This document shows, piece by piece, positions 15,937-26,880 of a DNA stretch of 64,000 nt (within the stretch, counting starts at the first letter, position 1; each line of letters opens with the position of its first letter). The notes below the pieces were generated by a model. That model saw only the letters and a program-made list of their open reading frames with translations. It searched no databases and was not told the DNA's origin. The translations under genes were made by a program, and so were the position numbers. Source of the stretch: Haloimpatiens lingqiaonensis (GTDB lineage Bacteria; Bacillota; Clostridia; Clostridiales; Clostridiaceae); NCBI RefSeq assembly GCF_901447495.1, contig NZ_CABDWS010000006.1, positions 1 through 64,000 on the forward strand. The letters run 5' to 3'.

Positions 15937-17736
15937 ATGAAAGGTACAGTAGTAGCGACATGGTTAAGAACTTGTAGAAAATTATATAATGATGAAGTGG
16001 TTGATAGAGCTATGGAATCAGAAGGTTGGGAAACTAGCAGGATATTTTCTCCATTAGAGGATGTAGAAGATTCAAAGATAAAGAGGGTTATAGAAAATAT
16101 AGCTTCTGGTATAGGGTTAAATAGCAAAAAACTTTGGATGGAAATAGGTAAGAGCAATATAATGTCATTCCATGAAGATTTTCCAGCTTTCTTTCAGCAT
16201 GAAAATATGTATTCATTTTTTAAATCTATGTTTCACGTACATGTGGTAATGACTAAAAAATTTAAAGGAGCTAAGCCGCCTATATTAAATATAGACCCCG
16301 TATCTAATAGACAGGCTATCTTTACATATAGCTCCAACAGGGGTATGTTTGATTACTTTCTTGGATTAATACAAGGTAGTTGTGAATTTTTTAAAGAAGA
16401 TATACAAATAGATGAATTAGAGAGAAGAAATGATTTTTTAAAGTTAAAGCTTACTTTTAATAAAGATATTTATTACAAAAGAGTGTATAAATTTAATAAA
16501 TTATTATCCTTAGGATTTATAAAAAAATTAGAAGCTAAGGTTGCAATATTTACATTTTTAGTATCTATTATTGGAACATTGCCTGTTTTGGGAGCTAATA
16601 ATATCTTAAAAGGATTAATCATTTCTTTAGTTTCATCTATAGCATCATTTATGGGTACATATTTTCTTATAAGACCTAAAAATATGATAGAAGAAACTAT
16701 AAGGCAGATTAATAATCACAATTATAATGAAGATTCGGATATAGAAACAAATGACTTCTTTGAAGATATATTCCGTTCATTAAAGGGATATAAAGAAGTT
16801 ATAAAAGCTGATTTTGTAGAATTCAAGGGTGTTACAGATGAAATGAATAATTTTGTAAATAATATAAACAATATATCAGATACTATGAAAATTACATCTG
16901 ATGAAATAGCTGGTGTGGTGGAACAAGTAGCTGATGGAGCTGTAAGTCAAGCGCAAAATACTGAAGGAACTGCATTAGCATTAAATGAAAATGTACAAAT
17001 GCTAAAGCGTATAGTAGAAAATGAAAATATTAATAAGGAAGAGTTAGAAAAAGCTATTGAAAAAATAAATAATAGCTATGAAAATGTTCAAAAGACAAGT
17101 AATAATATATTAAATACATTAGAAAAGTTCCAAGGGGTAAAAGATAAGGGACTGAATTTACAAGGAAGGGCTAATGATATAACTAATATAGTTTTAATAG
17201 TTTCTCAAATATCTGAGCAAACTAATCTTTTAGCATTAAATGCCTCTATAGAAGCGGCTAGAGCAGGAGAACAGGGAAGAGGATTTGCAGTGGTAGCGGA
17301 AGAGGTTAGAAAGCTTGCTGAACAAACTAAAACTGCTGTAGAGGATATAAATTCAAACTTAGCTGAATTTGTGGGAGATATAAGGGATTTAGTAAACAGT
17401 ATAGGAAATCAATATGATGTATTAGAGAGCGAGACAACTAGCTTAGAAACTGTTAAAAACATTAGTTATGAAGCAAATAAATCAATACAAACAGTATCTT
17501 CATCTATGATAAAAACTATAAATGAATTAAATAAAGAAGCGGATTCTATAGCTAGTATATACGAAAATATAGAGTCATTAGCAGCTATTGCAGAAGAGAA
17601 CTCAGCTTCCTCAGAGGAAGTAAGTGCTAGCGTTAATAATTACACAAATGAATTGAAGAAATTAGTGGATAACATAGACAAATTCCAAAAGATTACACAA
17701 ATATTTAAAGGGGAATTAGTAAAATATAAAATTTAA
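15937..17736 (+). CDS. H-NOX (heme NO/O2 sensor) methyl-accepting chemotaxis protein
   Basis: Residues 1-185 are an H-NOX domain starting [10 protein letters not shown]. The key residues fall at the same numbers as in Thermoanaerobacter H-NOX: proximal His102, Pro115, the YxSxR heme-propionate motif Tyr131/Ser133/Arg135, and distal Tyr140, the residue tied to O2 binding in anaerobe H-NOX proteins. Two membrane helices follow (202-220, 225-246) with no HAMP. The cytoplasmic signalling domain has the chemoreceptor hairpin tip ([15 protein letters not shown], near 428-442). The heme domain is thus cytoplasmic and N-terminal. This is the architecture of the NO sensor characterised from C. botulinum. 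ATG 15937 follows GGGGGAG. The glpP start lies 14 bp after the stop. Confidence 0.93.
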   Translation: MKGTVVATWLRTCRKLYNDEVVDRAMESEGWETSRIFSPLEDVEDSKIKRVIENIASGIGLNSKKLWMEIGKSNIMSFHEDFPAFFQHENMYSFFKSMFHVHVVMTKKFKGAKPPILNIDPVSNRQAIFTYSSNRGMFDYFLGLIQGSCEFFKEDIQIDELERRNDFLKLKLTFNKDIYYKRVYKFNKLLSLGFIKKLEAKVAIFTFLVSIIGTLPVLGANNILKGLIISLVSSIASFMGTYFLIRPKNMIEETIRQINNHNYNEDSDIETNDFFEDIFRSLKGYKEVIKADFVEFKGVTDEMNNFVNNINNISDTMKITSDEIAGVVEQVADGAVSQAQNTEGTALALNENVQMLKRIVENENINKEELEKAIEKINNSYENVQKTSNNILNTLEKFQGVKDKGLNLQGRANDITNIVLIVSQISEQTNLLALNASIEAARAGEQGRGFAVVAEEVRKLAEQTKTAVEDINSNLAEFVGDIRDLVNSIGNQYDVLESETTSLETVKNISYEANKSIQTVSSSMIKTINELNKEADSIASIYENIESLAAIAEENSASSEEVSASVNNYTNELKKLVDNIDKFQKITQIFKGELVKYKI

Positions 17737-17750
17737 TGGGAGTGGTTTTT

Positions 17751-18317
17751 TTGAAGAATGAGTTTTATGGGAAGTTGCAGATTAGTCCAATAATAGCAGC
17801 AGTGAATAATTTAGAAAAGTTGCATAATGCAATAGAATCTCCCTGTGAAATAATATTTTTACTTAAAGGTAATATTCTTAACTTAGATAAGATAGTTCAT
17901 AAGGTTAAAGAGTCAGGAAAAAGTATTTATATACATGTGGATCTTATGGATGGGTTTGGAAGAGATGAATATGCTTTAAGATATATAAAAGAAAAGATAA
18001 ATCCCCACGGAATAATAAGTACAAAAGCTAGTATAATAAAAGCTGCAAAAGAAAATAATTTATTTGCTATTCAAAGGTTGTTTATATTAGACAATTTATC
18101 CTTAAGCAGTGGAATTTCCACTGCTAAGGCTATAAAACCAGATGCAGTGGAAATATTGCCTGGAGTTATGAATAAAATAACAGAGAAGGTTAGAAAAGAA
18201 ATCAATGTACCAGTAATAACTGGGGGACTTATAGCTGATAAGGAAGATGTAATAGGAAGTTTAAAGGCAGGAGCCATTGCTATTTCCACCAGCAAGGAAG
18301 AAATATGGTATATGTAG
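17751..18317 (+). CDS. glpP: Glycerol-3-phosphate-responsive antiterminator
   Basis: GlpP binds leader mRNA of glp genes in the presence of glycerol-3-phosphate and prevents termination. The 188-residue TIM-barrel-like protein has SPIIAAV near the N-terminus, YIHVDLMDGFGRD, GIISTKASIIKAAK and VEILPGVMNK, all typical of the family. TTG 17751 is chosen because GGGAG lies 8 nt before it; the ATG at 17736 overlaps the preceding stop codon and would contain that site. It is transcribed with the H-NOX chemoreceptor. Its predicted target, a leader terminator, is immediately downstream. Confidence 0.9.
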   Translation: MKNEFYGKLQISPIIAAVNNLEKLHNAIESPCEIIFLLKGNILNLDKIVHKVKESGKSIYIHVDLMDGFGRDEYALRYIKEKINPHGIISTKASIIKAAKENNLFAIQRLFILDNLSLSSGISTAKAIKPDAVEILPGVMNKITEKVRKEINVPVITGGLIADKEDVIGSLKAGAIAISTSKEEIWYM

Positions 18318-18330
18318 AGTCTCCCGTTCG

Positions 18331-18360
18331 TTGACAAAGGTATTTATATTAAAGTATAAT
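18331..18360 (+). promoter_or_regulatory. Promoter of the glycerol-3-phosphate oxidation operon
   Basis: TTGACA (18331-18336) and TATAAT (18355-18360), both perfect hexamers with an 18-bp spacer, lie just after glpP. The transcript would start near 18367 and run through the leader terminator. Confidence 0.8.
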
Positions 18361-18401
18361 AATTTTATAATGAAATATACGGCGAGAGTGAGAGAGATAA
18401 G

Positions 18402-18446
18402 CCACGTTTATAAAGGGAGACCCTCTTTATAGATGGTGGTTTTTTT
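18402..18446 (+). terminator. GlpP-type leader terminator
   Basis: A stem formed by CCACGTTTATAAAGG and its downstream partner (CCTCTTTATAGATGGTGG, with small bulges) is followed by seven T. It lies between a strong promoter and the first flavoprotein gene. This is the layout of leaders controlled by GlpP antitermination, and glpP is the adjacent gene. The regulatory assignment is inference. Confidence 0.75.
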
Positions 18447-18473
18447 GCTTTTTTGAGTTGAAGGAGGATTAAA

Positions 18474-19904
18474 ATGTTTGATGTTATTGTTATAGGTGCA
18501 GGTGTTATAGGATGTGGTGTGGCTAGAGAACTTTCGAAATATAATTTAAATATTTGTGTTTTGGAAAAAGGTTCTGATGTGGCGGTAGGAACCACTAAGG
18601 CTAATAGTGCTATAGTACATGCTGGACATGATGCTAAGCCAGGTTCTTTAAAATCAGTATTGAATAAAAAAGGTAACGCAATGTTTGATAGGCTTTCTAA
18701 GGAATTGGATTTTCCTTTTAAGAGAAATGGCTCTTTGGTAGTTTGTTTTAATAAGGAGGATTTAGGTAAGCTTCAAGAACTTAAGGAAAGAGGAGAACAA
18801 AATGGAATTTCTGGACTTAAGATATTAGATAAGAATGAGCTTATGGCTATGGAGCCTAATTTAAATTCTAATATTGTGGCGGCTTTATATGCCCCTACAG
18901 GAGGTATAGTTTGTCCTTATGAAATGACTATAGCTTTAGCAGAAAATGCTTTTACAAATGGGGTGGATTTTAAGTTTAATTGTGAAGTTCTAGATGTAGT
19001 TAAGGAGAAAGATAGTTTTATAGTAAAGACTAATTTAGAAGATATTGAAGGAAGATTAATAATAAATGCTGCTGGGGTAAATGCAGATAGTATAAACAAT
19101 ATGGTTAGTGAAAATAAGATAAATATAATAGCTAGAAAAGGCGAGTATTGCTTATTCGATAAAACAGCCGGAAAAACTGTAGAGAAAACAATATTTCAAT
19201 TACCAACCAAAATGGGCAAGGGTGTTTTAGTAACCCCAACGGTGGATGGAAACTTATTAATAGGACCTAATGCTATAGATATAGAGGATAAAGGGGATTT
19301 GAATACTACAGGGGAAGGTTTAGGAGAAATATTAGAAAAAGCTAAGCTTACGCTAAAAAATATTCCAATGAGAAGTATAATAACATCTTTTGCGGGATTA
19401 AGAGCTCATAGCACAGAAGATGATTTTATAATTGGAGAATCTGAAGATGTGGACAATTTTATAAATGCTGCAGGTATTGAATCACCAGGGTTATCATCTG
19501 CTCCAGCCATAGCAGAGATGATTGAGAATATAGTTATAAATAAGTTAAATCCAGATAAAAATCACAAATTTAATCCTATAAGAAAAGGGATACCTAAATT
19601 TAGAGAAATGTCTAATGAGGAGAGAAAAGAAATTATAAAAATAAATCCATTGTACGGAAATATAATATGCAGATGTGAACTAGTTACAGAAGGAGAGATA
19701 GTAGACGCCATAAGAAGACCTATGGGAGCTAGAGACTTAGATGGAGTTAAAAGAAGAACTAGAGCTGGCATGGGAAGATGTCAATCAGGATTTTGTTCTA
19801 CTAAGGTAGTGGATATATTAGCTAGAGAATTAAATATGTCTAAAATGGATGTAACTAAGTTTGGAGGCAAATCCAATATATTATTAAATGAAAATAAGAG
19901 ATAA
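18474..19904 (+). CDS. FAD-dependent glycerol-3-phosphate dehydrogenase (GlpA/GlpD-like) with [2Fe-2S] BFD-like domain
   Basis: The flavoprotein probably oxidises glycerol-3-phosphate to dihydroxyacetone phosphate. The dinucleotide-binding motif GAGVIGCG is at residues 7-14, and the DAO-family body runs to ~370. The C-terminal ~80 residues form a BFD-like [2Fe-2S] domain with CRCE and CQSGFC cysteine pairs. The 476-residue length is typical of the clostridial anaerobic type. ATG 18474 follows GAAGGAGG. It is the first gene after the GlpP-type leader and is followed by a second flavoprotein, a DUF1667 gene and glpK, so the glycerol assignment is strong. Confidence 0.87.
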   Translation: MFDVIVIGAGVIGCGVARELSKYNLNICVLEKGSDVAVGTTKANSAIVHAGHDAKPGSLKSVLNKKGNAMFDRLSKELDFPFKRNGSLVVCFNKEDLGKLQELKERGEQNGISGLKILDKNELMAMEPNLNSNIVAALYAPTGGIVCPYEMTIALAENAFTNGVDFKFNCEVLDVVKEKDSFIVKTNLEDIEGRLIINAAGVNADSINNMVSENKINIIARKGEYCLFDKTAGKTVEKTIFQLPTKMGKGVLVTPTVDGNLLIGPNAIDIEDKGDLNTTGEGLGEILEKAKLTLKNIPMRSIITSFAGLRAHSTEDDFIIGESEDVDNFINAAGIESPGLSSAPAIAEMIENIVINKLNPDKNHKFNPIRKGIPKFREMSNEERKEIIKINPLYGNIICRCELVTEGEIVDAIRRPMGARDLDGVKRRTRAGMGRCQSGFCSTKVVDILARELNMSKMDVTKFGGKSNILLNENKR

Positions 19905-20017
19905 ATATGAAGTTTAATATTCAAATAATTATCATACACATGTGATTGGTGGGTTTTATTTAAAATAGTTTATTTAAAGTTTAAATGTAGTTATTAAGCA
20001 AATTTGGAGGTAAAAGC

Positions 20018-21274
20018 ATGAAAAATTATGATATAGCAATAATAGGGGGAGGCCCAGCGGGACTTGCAGCAGCTATAGCCGCAAAGGAACAGGGAATAGA
20101 TGATATTATTATAATAGAAAGAGATAACTGCTTAGGGGGAATACTTAATCAGTGTATACACAATGGTTTTGGACTTCATACCTTTAAGGAAGAGTTAACA
20201 GGGCCAGAATACGCCCAAAGATTTATAGACCAGGTGAATGAATTAAAGATTCCATATATATTAAATAGTATGGTTATAGATATAAATGAGGAAAAGATTT
20301 TAACAGTAGTAAATTCTTCTGATGGATTATTGGAAATTAAAGCCAAGGCAGTTATTTTAGCCATGGGATGCAGAGAAAGACCAAGAGGAGCTATAAATAT
20401 ACCTGGTAGCAGATGTGCTGGAATATATTCTGCAGGAGCTGCTCAAAAGTTTGTAAATATAGAAGGAGTAATGCCAGGAAAGGAAATAGTTATACTTGGA
20501 TCTGGTGACATAGGACTTATAATGGCAAGAAGAATGACATTAGAAGGAGCGAAAGTTAAAGCAGTGGTAGAACTTATGCCTTATTCTAGTGGACTTAAGA
20601 GAAATATAGTACAGTGTTTAGATGACTTTAATATACCTCTTAAGCTTTCACATACAGTGGTAGATATAAAGGGAAAAGATAGATTAGAAGGAGTAATTAT
20701 AGCAAAGGTGGATGAAAACAGAAAACCTATAAAGGAAACAGAGGAGTATATACCTTGTGATACATTGCTTTTATCTGTAGGACTTTTACCGGAAAATGAG
20801 TTGTCTACTAAAGCCAATGTAGAATTATCAGGGGTTACTGGAGGACCACAAGTTAATGAAAGTTTCCAAACTAATATAGATGGAATATTTGCCTGTGGAA
20901 ATGTTCTTCATGTACATGATTTAGTGGATAATGTTACTATAGAAAGTATAAATGCAGGAAATAGTGCTGCTAATTATGTAAAGGGAAAAGAGTATGGACA
21001 AGAGGGCATAGATATAGTAGCTGAAGGTGGAGTTAGATATACTGTTCCAAAGAAAATAAATCCTGATAATATAGAAAAGGAAATAGATATTAGATTTAGA
21101 GTGGGAGAAGTTTTTCATGACAATTATGTGTCAGTTTATTTTGATGATTCAAGAGAGATTTATAGGAAAAAGAGAATACTTACTCCAGGGGAAATGGAAA
21201 CGATAAAACTTAATAAGGATATGCTTAATAAATATCCTCATTGTAAAAAGATAAGGGTAACGGTGGAAAAATAG
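20018..21274 (+). CDS. NAD(P)/FAD-dependent oxidoreductase of the glp operon
   Basis: The 418-residue pyridine-nucleotide-disulfide-type flavoprotein has an FAD motif GGGPAGLAAA (10-19), a second nucleotide-binding GSGDIG near 158, and GIFACGNVLHVHDLVD near the end of the FAD fold. It lacks a redox-active CxxC in the usual place. In clostridia such a protein sits beside GlpA-like and DUF1667 proteins and is thought to form the electron-accepting part of an anaerobic glycerol-3-phosphate dehydrogenase; that partnership is inference from linkage. ATG 20018 follows TTGGAGGT. Confidence 0.83.
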   Translation: MKNYDIAIIGGGPAGLAAAIAAKEQGIDDIIIIERDNCLGGILNQCIHNGFGLHTFKEELTGPEYAQRFIDQVNELKIPYILNSMVIDINEEKILTVVNSSDGLLEIKAKAVILAMGCRERPRGAINIPGSRCAGIYSAGAAQKFVNIEGVMPGKEIVILGSGDIGLIMARRMTLEGAKVKAVVELMPYSSGLKRNIVQCLDDFNIPLKLSHTVVDIKGKDRLEGVIIAKVDENRKPIKETEEYIPCDTLLLSVGLLPENELSTKANVELSGVTGGPQVNESFQTNIDGIFACGNVLHVHDLVDNVTIESINAGNSAANYVKGKEYGQEGIDIVAEGGVRYTVPKKINPDNIEKEIDIRFRVGEVFHDNYVSVYFDDSREIYRKKRILTPGEMETIKLNKDMLNKYPHCKKIRVTVEK

Positions 21275-21363
21275 ATATTGATTATAAATTATTACTTACT
21301 AATTTGCAGTAGTTGAAGTGCTGCATTAGTTGGAGTAATGACAGGAAGGGAGAATGCTTTAGT

Positions 21364-21735
21364 ATGAGTGATGTTAGAGAATTAACTTGTATAGGTTGCC
21401 CCATGGGATGCTCCTTAGAGGTTAAAATAGAAAATGGTGAAGTAGTAGAGGTAAAGGGAAATACTTGTCCTAAGGGTAAAACTTATGCGGAAAAGGAGTG
21501 TACTAATCCCACTAGAATAGTAACATCTTCCGTAAAGGTAGAAGGTGGAGTAATAGATGCAGTGTCTGTAAAAACGGAAAATGATATACCAAAGGATAGA
21601 ATTTTTCAGTGTATAGATGAATTAAGAGGAGTTGTAGTAAAAGCACCTATAAAAATAGGAGATGTAGTATTAAAAAATGTAGCGGGCACTGGAATTAATA
21701 TAATAGCTACAAAACAAGTGGATGAGTTAATTTAA
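21364..21735 (+). CDS. DUF1667 protein, probable Fe-S partner of the glp flavoproteins
   Basis: The 123-residue protein starts MSDVRELTCIGCPMGCSL and has a cysteine set (CIGCPMGC and NTCPKGK) typical of DUF1667, probably binding an Fe-S cluster. The start at 21364 is chosen by family pattern; longer in-frame starts upstream lack a family match. The best ribosome site (GGGAG, 21348-21352) is 11 nt away, slightly long. It lies directly after the two flavoprotein genes. Confidence 0.8.
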   Translation: MSDVRELTCIGCPMGCSLEVKIENGEVVEVKGNTCPKGKTYAEKECTNPTRIVTSSVKVEGGVIDAVSVKTENDIPKDRIFQCIDELRGVVVKAPIKIGDVVLKNVAGTGINIIATKQVDELI

Positions 21736-21744
21736 AAACTCATC
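21721..21744 (+). terminator. Weak hairpin at the end of the DUF1667 gene
   Basis: GATGAGTT/AACTCATC, 8 bp with an 8-nt loop, overlaps the stop codon. The T-run comes only 8 bp later, so termination would be partial. Confidence 0.35.
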
Positions 21745-21939
21745 TAAAGGATTTTTATAATTCATTCTAAATTTTATATTGATATTCCATAGCAGCGAAG
21801 GTTGAATTATTTGATAACTTTTAATTGATTAAAGGATAGGATGATAATATTATTGAATATATAAAAATAGAATATTAATTTAGTTTCATGCAAACGTTTA
21901 TGTAAGTACTATCTACTGTAGTAAATTTATTTTCTATAA

Positions 21940-23502
<1,563 letters not shown>

Positions 23503-23612
23503 AAATCAACATTAATTTATGAAAGTTGGGTAATTAAAGTATAAAGGCAACGGAAATGTTGGCAATATGGGGTAAAATTTTGCAAATTGCAAATTAAAGG
23601 GGAGATTATTAT

Positions 23613-24539
23613 ATGAGAGAAAAAACTTTTAATTTCAAAGAGAAAAAAGGACTAAATATTTTTATATACAATTGGTTTCCGGAAGAAAATATAAAGCCTG
23701 TAGGAGTTGTTCAAATAGCTCATGGCATGGCGGAAACTGCGGAGAGATACAAAAGATTTGCAAATAAATTAACGGAAGCAGGATATATAGTCTATGCAAA
23801 TGACCATAGAGGTCATGGAAAAACTGCCGAATCTGTGGATAAAGTAGGGGACTTGGGTGAAAATGGTTTTAATAATATGGTGGAGGATATGCATCAAATA
23901 ACAAACTATATAAAAAAACAACATAAGGATTTACCTATATTTATTTTAGGTCATAGTATGGGTTCTTTTTTAACCCAAAGATATATACAGTTATACGGTA
24001 AAGAAATAAATGGAGCTATACTTTCTGGCAGCTGTGGAAAGCAAGGATTAATATTAGATATGGGGGCATTGATTGCCAAAAGGGAAGTTAGTAAAATAGG
24101 CAGAAGTAGTAAAAGTAAGAAGTTAAATGATTTGTCCTTTGGAGGTTACAATAAAGCTTTTAAACCTAGCAGAACTGAATTTGACTGGTTAAGCAGGGAT
24201 GAAAAAGAAGTAGATAAATATGTAGCTGATGAATATTGTGGTGGAATATTTACTGCCGGATTTTTTTACGATTTTTTAAATGGATTAAAACTCATTCAAC
24301 GTAAAAGTGAAATTATAAAGGTTCCAAAGGATTTGCCTATATATATATTCTCAGGTGATAAGGATCCTGTGGGCAAGGCTGGAAAGGGCGTTATGAATTT
24401 AGTAAATACCTATAAAAGTTTAGGAATAGAGGATTTAGAATATAAACTTTATAAAGATGGAAGACACGAGATGCTTAATGAAACTAATAGGGAAGAGGTA
24501 ATGGAGAACGTAGTGGGATGGCTTAATAGACACAATTAG
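23613..24539 (+). CDS. Alpha/beta hydrolase, monoacylglycerol lipase/lysophospholipase-like
   Basis: The 308-residue protein belongs to the Hydrolase_4 (S33) family. The triad is inferred from GHSMGSF (nucleophile Ser), SGDKDPVG (Asp) and DGRHEML (His). AHGMAETAERY and NDHRGHGKT are the usual oxyanion and cap-entry motifs. There is no signal peptide, so it is cytoplasmic. It follows glpK by 110 bp, and release of glycerol from monoglycerides or lysophospholipids would feed GlpK; this is inference from position. ATG 23613 follows AAAGGGGAG. Confidence 0.82.
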   Translation: MREKTFNFKEKKGLNIFIYNWFPEENIKPVGVVQIAHGMAETAERYKRFANKLTEAGYIVYANDHRGHGKTAESVDKVGDLGENGFNNMVEDMHQITNYIKKQHKDLPIFILGHSMGSFLTQRYIQLYGKEINGAILSGSCGKQGLILDMGALIAKREVSKIGRSSKSKKLNDLSFGGYNKAFKPSRTEFDWLSRDEKEVDKYVADEYCGGIFTAGFFYDFLNGLKLIQRKSEIIKVPKDLPIYIFSGDKDPVGKAGKGVMNLVNTYKSLGIEDLEYKLYKDGRHEMLNETNREEVMENVVGWLNRHN

Positions 24540-24543
24540 GGAA

Positions 24544-24600
24544 TAGTGTGCTAGAGGGCCAAAATTAGTGTGCTAGTTTGCCAGTGTGCTAGAGTGCTAG
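24544..24600 (+). repeat. Left arm of fold-back: 8-bp units AGTGTGCT
   Basis: Seven 8-bp-periodic units (AGTGTGCT, AGAGGGCC, a 6-bp interruption, AGTGTGCT, AGTTTGCC, AGTGTGCT, AGAGTGCT) are similar to the reverse complement of the CCAACTAG array on the right (AGTTGGCT). A hairpin GATTTTCC/GGAAAATC follows at 24609-24636. Confidence 0.7.
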
Positions 24601-24651
24601 ATAAGGAGGATTTTCCTTCGCGATGCTACGGAAAATCTTCATTGTATAGTT

Positions 24652-24687
24652 TAGTTGGCGGGAAAAGCGGAGCTTTTCCGCCAACTA
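24652..24687. terminator. Strong central hairpin of the fold-back
   Basis: TAGTTGGCGG-AAAAGC pairs with GCTTTTCCGCCAACTA apart from one bulged G, 16 bp in all with a 3-nt loop. Its right arm runs straight into the CCAACTAG array. It may stop transcription from both flanking convergent genes. Confidence 0.65.
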
Positions 24688-24751
24688 GCCAACTAGCCAA
24701 CTAGCCAACTAGCCAACTAGCCAACTAGCCAACTAGCCAACTAGCCAACTA
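24681..24751. repeat. Tandem octamer array, about 8.9 perfect copies of CCAACTAG
   Basis: Seventy-one bases of uninterrupted 8-bp repeat, followed by degenerate units with CTAGCCC and CCAACTA to ~24806. Perfect repetition suggests recent slippage, so copy number probably varies between strains. No spacers, so it is not CRISPR. Confidence 0.95.
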
Positions 24752-24807
24752 AATTCTAGCCCTCTAGCCCTCTGACACCCTAGCCAACTAAATTCTAGCC
24801 CCCTAAA

Positions 24808-24840
24808 GCCATAAATTGCTTTGCAATTTATGCTTTATAT
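24808..24840. terminator. Terminator between convergent genes
   Basis: CATAAATTGC/GCAATTTATG (24810-24819 with 24823-24832) has a 3-nt loop and lies just downstream of the minus-strand radical SAM gene. Confidence 0.6.
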
Positions 24841-25734
24841 TCCCGACAAATCGAAGTCTGGAGTAAATTCTGGTGTGGAGGTTCCTTCCCCTTGAATAAA
24901 GGCTTTAGTAATACCTAATTCTAAGCAGTAATCTATTAAGGCGTCATAATGCTTAGGATTTAAAGGTTTATTTATTTCAGGGTATTTGCAGGCATTAAAC
25001 ATTGGGGTATATTGATTCATAAGGCTTATATAAACATCATCTCCAAAGGTAGTATATATATAATCCATTAGCTTCTTTGAATCAAACAAAAGTCCAGGTA
25101 GCATTAGGTGTCTTATAATGACACCTTTTTTAATAAGTCCATCCTTATCTAATTGAGATTTTCCCACTTGAGCTACCATATGTTCAATGGCTTTTGAAGC
25201 CTTAGTGAAATAGTCCTTTGCGCAGGAGTATTTTATAGCGTATTTGTCATTGAAATATTTGAGATCTGGTAAGTACACATCTATATAGCCTTTTAGGGCT
25301 TCAATAGTTTCTATATTTTCATATCCGTTGGAATTATAAAGCACAGGTATATTAAGGCCATTGGCTTTGGCTATTTTTAATGCTTCTATTATTTGAGGTA
25401 CATAATGAGTTGGAGTCACTAAATTTATATTGTGAGCTCCCCTATTTTGCTGTTCTAAAAATATCTCACTTAATCTATTAATAGACACTTCTTTTCCTGT
25501 GGATTCTTGGCTTATGTTGTGATTTTGGCAAAAGACGCATCTTAAATTACAATTAGAAAAAAATACTGTACCAGAACCGTTTTTCCCAGACACACAGGGT
25601 TCTTCCCAATGGTGCAGAGAGACTTTTGCTAATTTAATATTTTCATTACTTTTACAAAAACCTAATTCACCTTCTAATCTATTTACACCGCAATTTCTTG
25701 GGCAAAGTTTACAATTTTTAAGTAAATTTATCAT
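24835..25734 (-). CDS. Radical SAM protein, pyruvate formate-lyase-activating-enzyme-like
   Basis: The radical SAM core is shown by CNLRCVFCQ (CX3CX2C, binding [4Fe-4S] and S-adenosylmethionine) near residue 66. An extra N-terminal cysteine set (CKLCPRNCGVNR, near 8-19, plus GFC) is typical of the PflA-like family of unknown substrate. The substrate is not known; no glycyl-radical enzyme lies nearby. The 299-residue start is ATG 25734, which has AGAGGTG upstream; a GTG at 25743 overlaps that site. The gene is convergent with the lipase-like gene. Confidence 0.83.
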   Translation of the reverse strand: MINLLKNCKLCPRNCGVNRLEGELGFCKSNENIKLAKVSLHHWEEPCVSGKNGSGTVFFSNCNLRCVFCQNHNISQESTGKEVSINRLSEIFLEQQNRGAHNINLVTPTHYVPQIIEALKIAKANGLNIPVLYNSNGYENIETIEALKGYIDVYLPDLKYFNDKYAIKYSCAKDYFTKASKAIEHMVAQVGKSQLDKDGLIKKGVIIRHLMLPGLLFDSKKLMDYIYTTFGDDVYISLMNQYTPMFNACKYPEINKPLNPKHYDALIDYCLELGITKAFIQGEGTSTPEFTPDFDLSGI

Positions 25735-25808
25735 AAAAAACACCTCTATAGTAAATACAGTTTAAACTAATTATTGTACCCTGTAATTATAGCATGTAAA
25801 TTTTAGTT

Positions 25809-26855
25809 TTAAATATTTTTTTTATAAAATCTCATGCAACATATTATAAATATTAGGCTTAAGCCACCAAAGGCAGGATACAAAAAAGTGATTAGATTTT
25901 TGAAGCCTATTCTGGCCATAGGTACAGTGAAACATAGTATTAATAATACAGCTATTTTGTATGGAATATTAAATTTAAACTTTAAAGTTTTTGCTACGCT
26001 GTATATATCAGAAACTTCCGTTGAGAACATTTCAAAAAATATTATTACAAGTAAAATAAGTTGTAACCCTTTGCCGAAAGGGTTTGCAATGTATAGAAGA
26101 GGTATATCATATTTAAAAATATACGGTATGTTTAAAAGAAGCATTAAATTTATCATAAAGCACAAAAGGGTTAATATAGCGGCACCTAAAGTAGAACCTA
26201 TACATAGGGATTTTGTTTCTTTTATTTCACTGCTTAGAGGAACTAAGACCCCTGTACAGCAAAGTATATTAAATCCACCATATAAAAGAGAAGAAATTAG
26301 CCAAGGGTTTTTATAGGTTTCTATACTTTTTATATGTTGAATATTAAAAATATTTTCATGAAAAAATAAGTATAAACTAAATACAGTTAGAATTACAATT
26401 ATAAGTGAGGGTACTATAAAGGAATTTATGGTTATAAGGCCCTTAGTATCCTTTAAAAGAGTAATTATAGATATAAGTACCATTAAGCCTATGCCTACCC
26501 AAGGGGAAACTTTAAAGTACTGATGAAAAAGTGCCCCACTGCCAGCCAATATTATAGCGGAACTGCTTATCATAAAAAAGCCTGTAACTAAATCAGTAAA
26601 TTTTCCAATATGCTGTGGCATCACCAAACTTATTAGTTCATTATAGGATGTAAGATTATATTTTACGCTTATTTTTATTATTATAGTGCTCATAAAGGAA
26701 TAAATTACGAAACAAAAAACAATTCCTAAAAAGCTTTTGTATCCGTATGTAGTGAAAAACTGAGTTATTTCTTGCCCTGAAGCTAATCCTGCTCCTACTA
26801 TGGTGCCTACAAAAACAGCAGCTATTTGAAAAATTAATGTAAGTCTTTTTTTCAA
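25809..26855 (-). CDS. YkvI-family membrane transporter
   Basis: A 348-residue integral membrane protein with about ten helices. The first helix carries GTIVGAGLASGQEITQFF, the mark of YkvI-type members of the amino acid/polyamine/organocation superfamily. The substrate is unknown. The start is TTG 26855, with GGAGGG 6 nt upstream on the minus strand. It lies 75 bp upstream of the radical SAM gene on the same strand and the two may be cotranscribed. Confidence 0.8.
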   Translation of the reverse strand: MKKRLTLIFQIAAVFVGTIVGAGLASGQEITQFFTTYGYKSFLGIVFCFVIYSFMSTIIIKISVKYNLTSYNELISLVMPQHIGKFTDLVTGFFMISSSAIILAGSGALFHQYFKVSPWVGIGLMVLISIITLLKDTKGLITINSFIVPSLIIVILTVFSLYLFFHENIFNIQHIKSIETYKNPWLISSLLYGGFNILCCTGVLVPLSSEIKETKSLCIGSTLGAAILTLLCFMINLMLLLNIPYIFKYDIPLLYIANPFGKGLQLILLVIIFFEMFSTEVSDIYSVAKTLKFKFNIPYKIAVLLILCFTVPMARIGFKNLITFLYPAFGGLSLIFIICCMRFYKKNI

Positions 26856-26880
26856 TGAAATCCCTCCATATAATTATTAG

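Noticed and set aside
21888-21903. CcpA cre site upstream of glpK (ATGCAAACGTTTATGT)
   Set aside because: The left half fits cre but the last conserved CA is TG, and the distance to glpK (about 100 bp) with no clear promoter makes it too weak to annotate.
24681-24751. Tandem CCAACTAG array as a CRISPR
   Set aside because: The units are 8 bp and contiguous, with no unique spacers, and no cas genes are in the window.
25834-26316. 160-codon open frame on the plus strand
   Set aside because: It lies wholly antisense to the YkvI-like permease gene, has no ribosome site and looks like the complement of membrane-helix codons.
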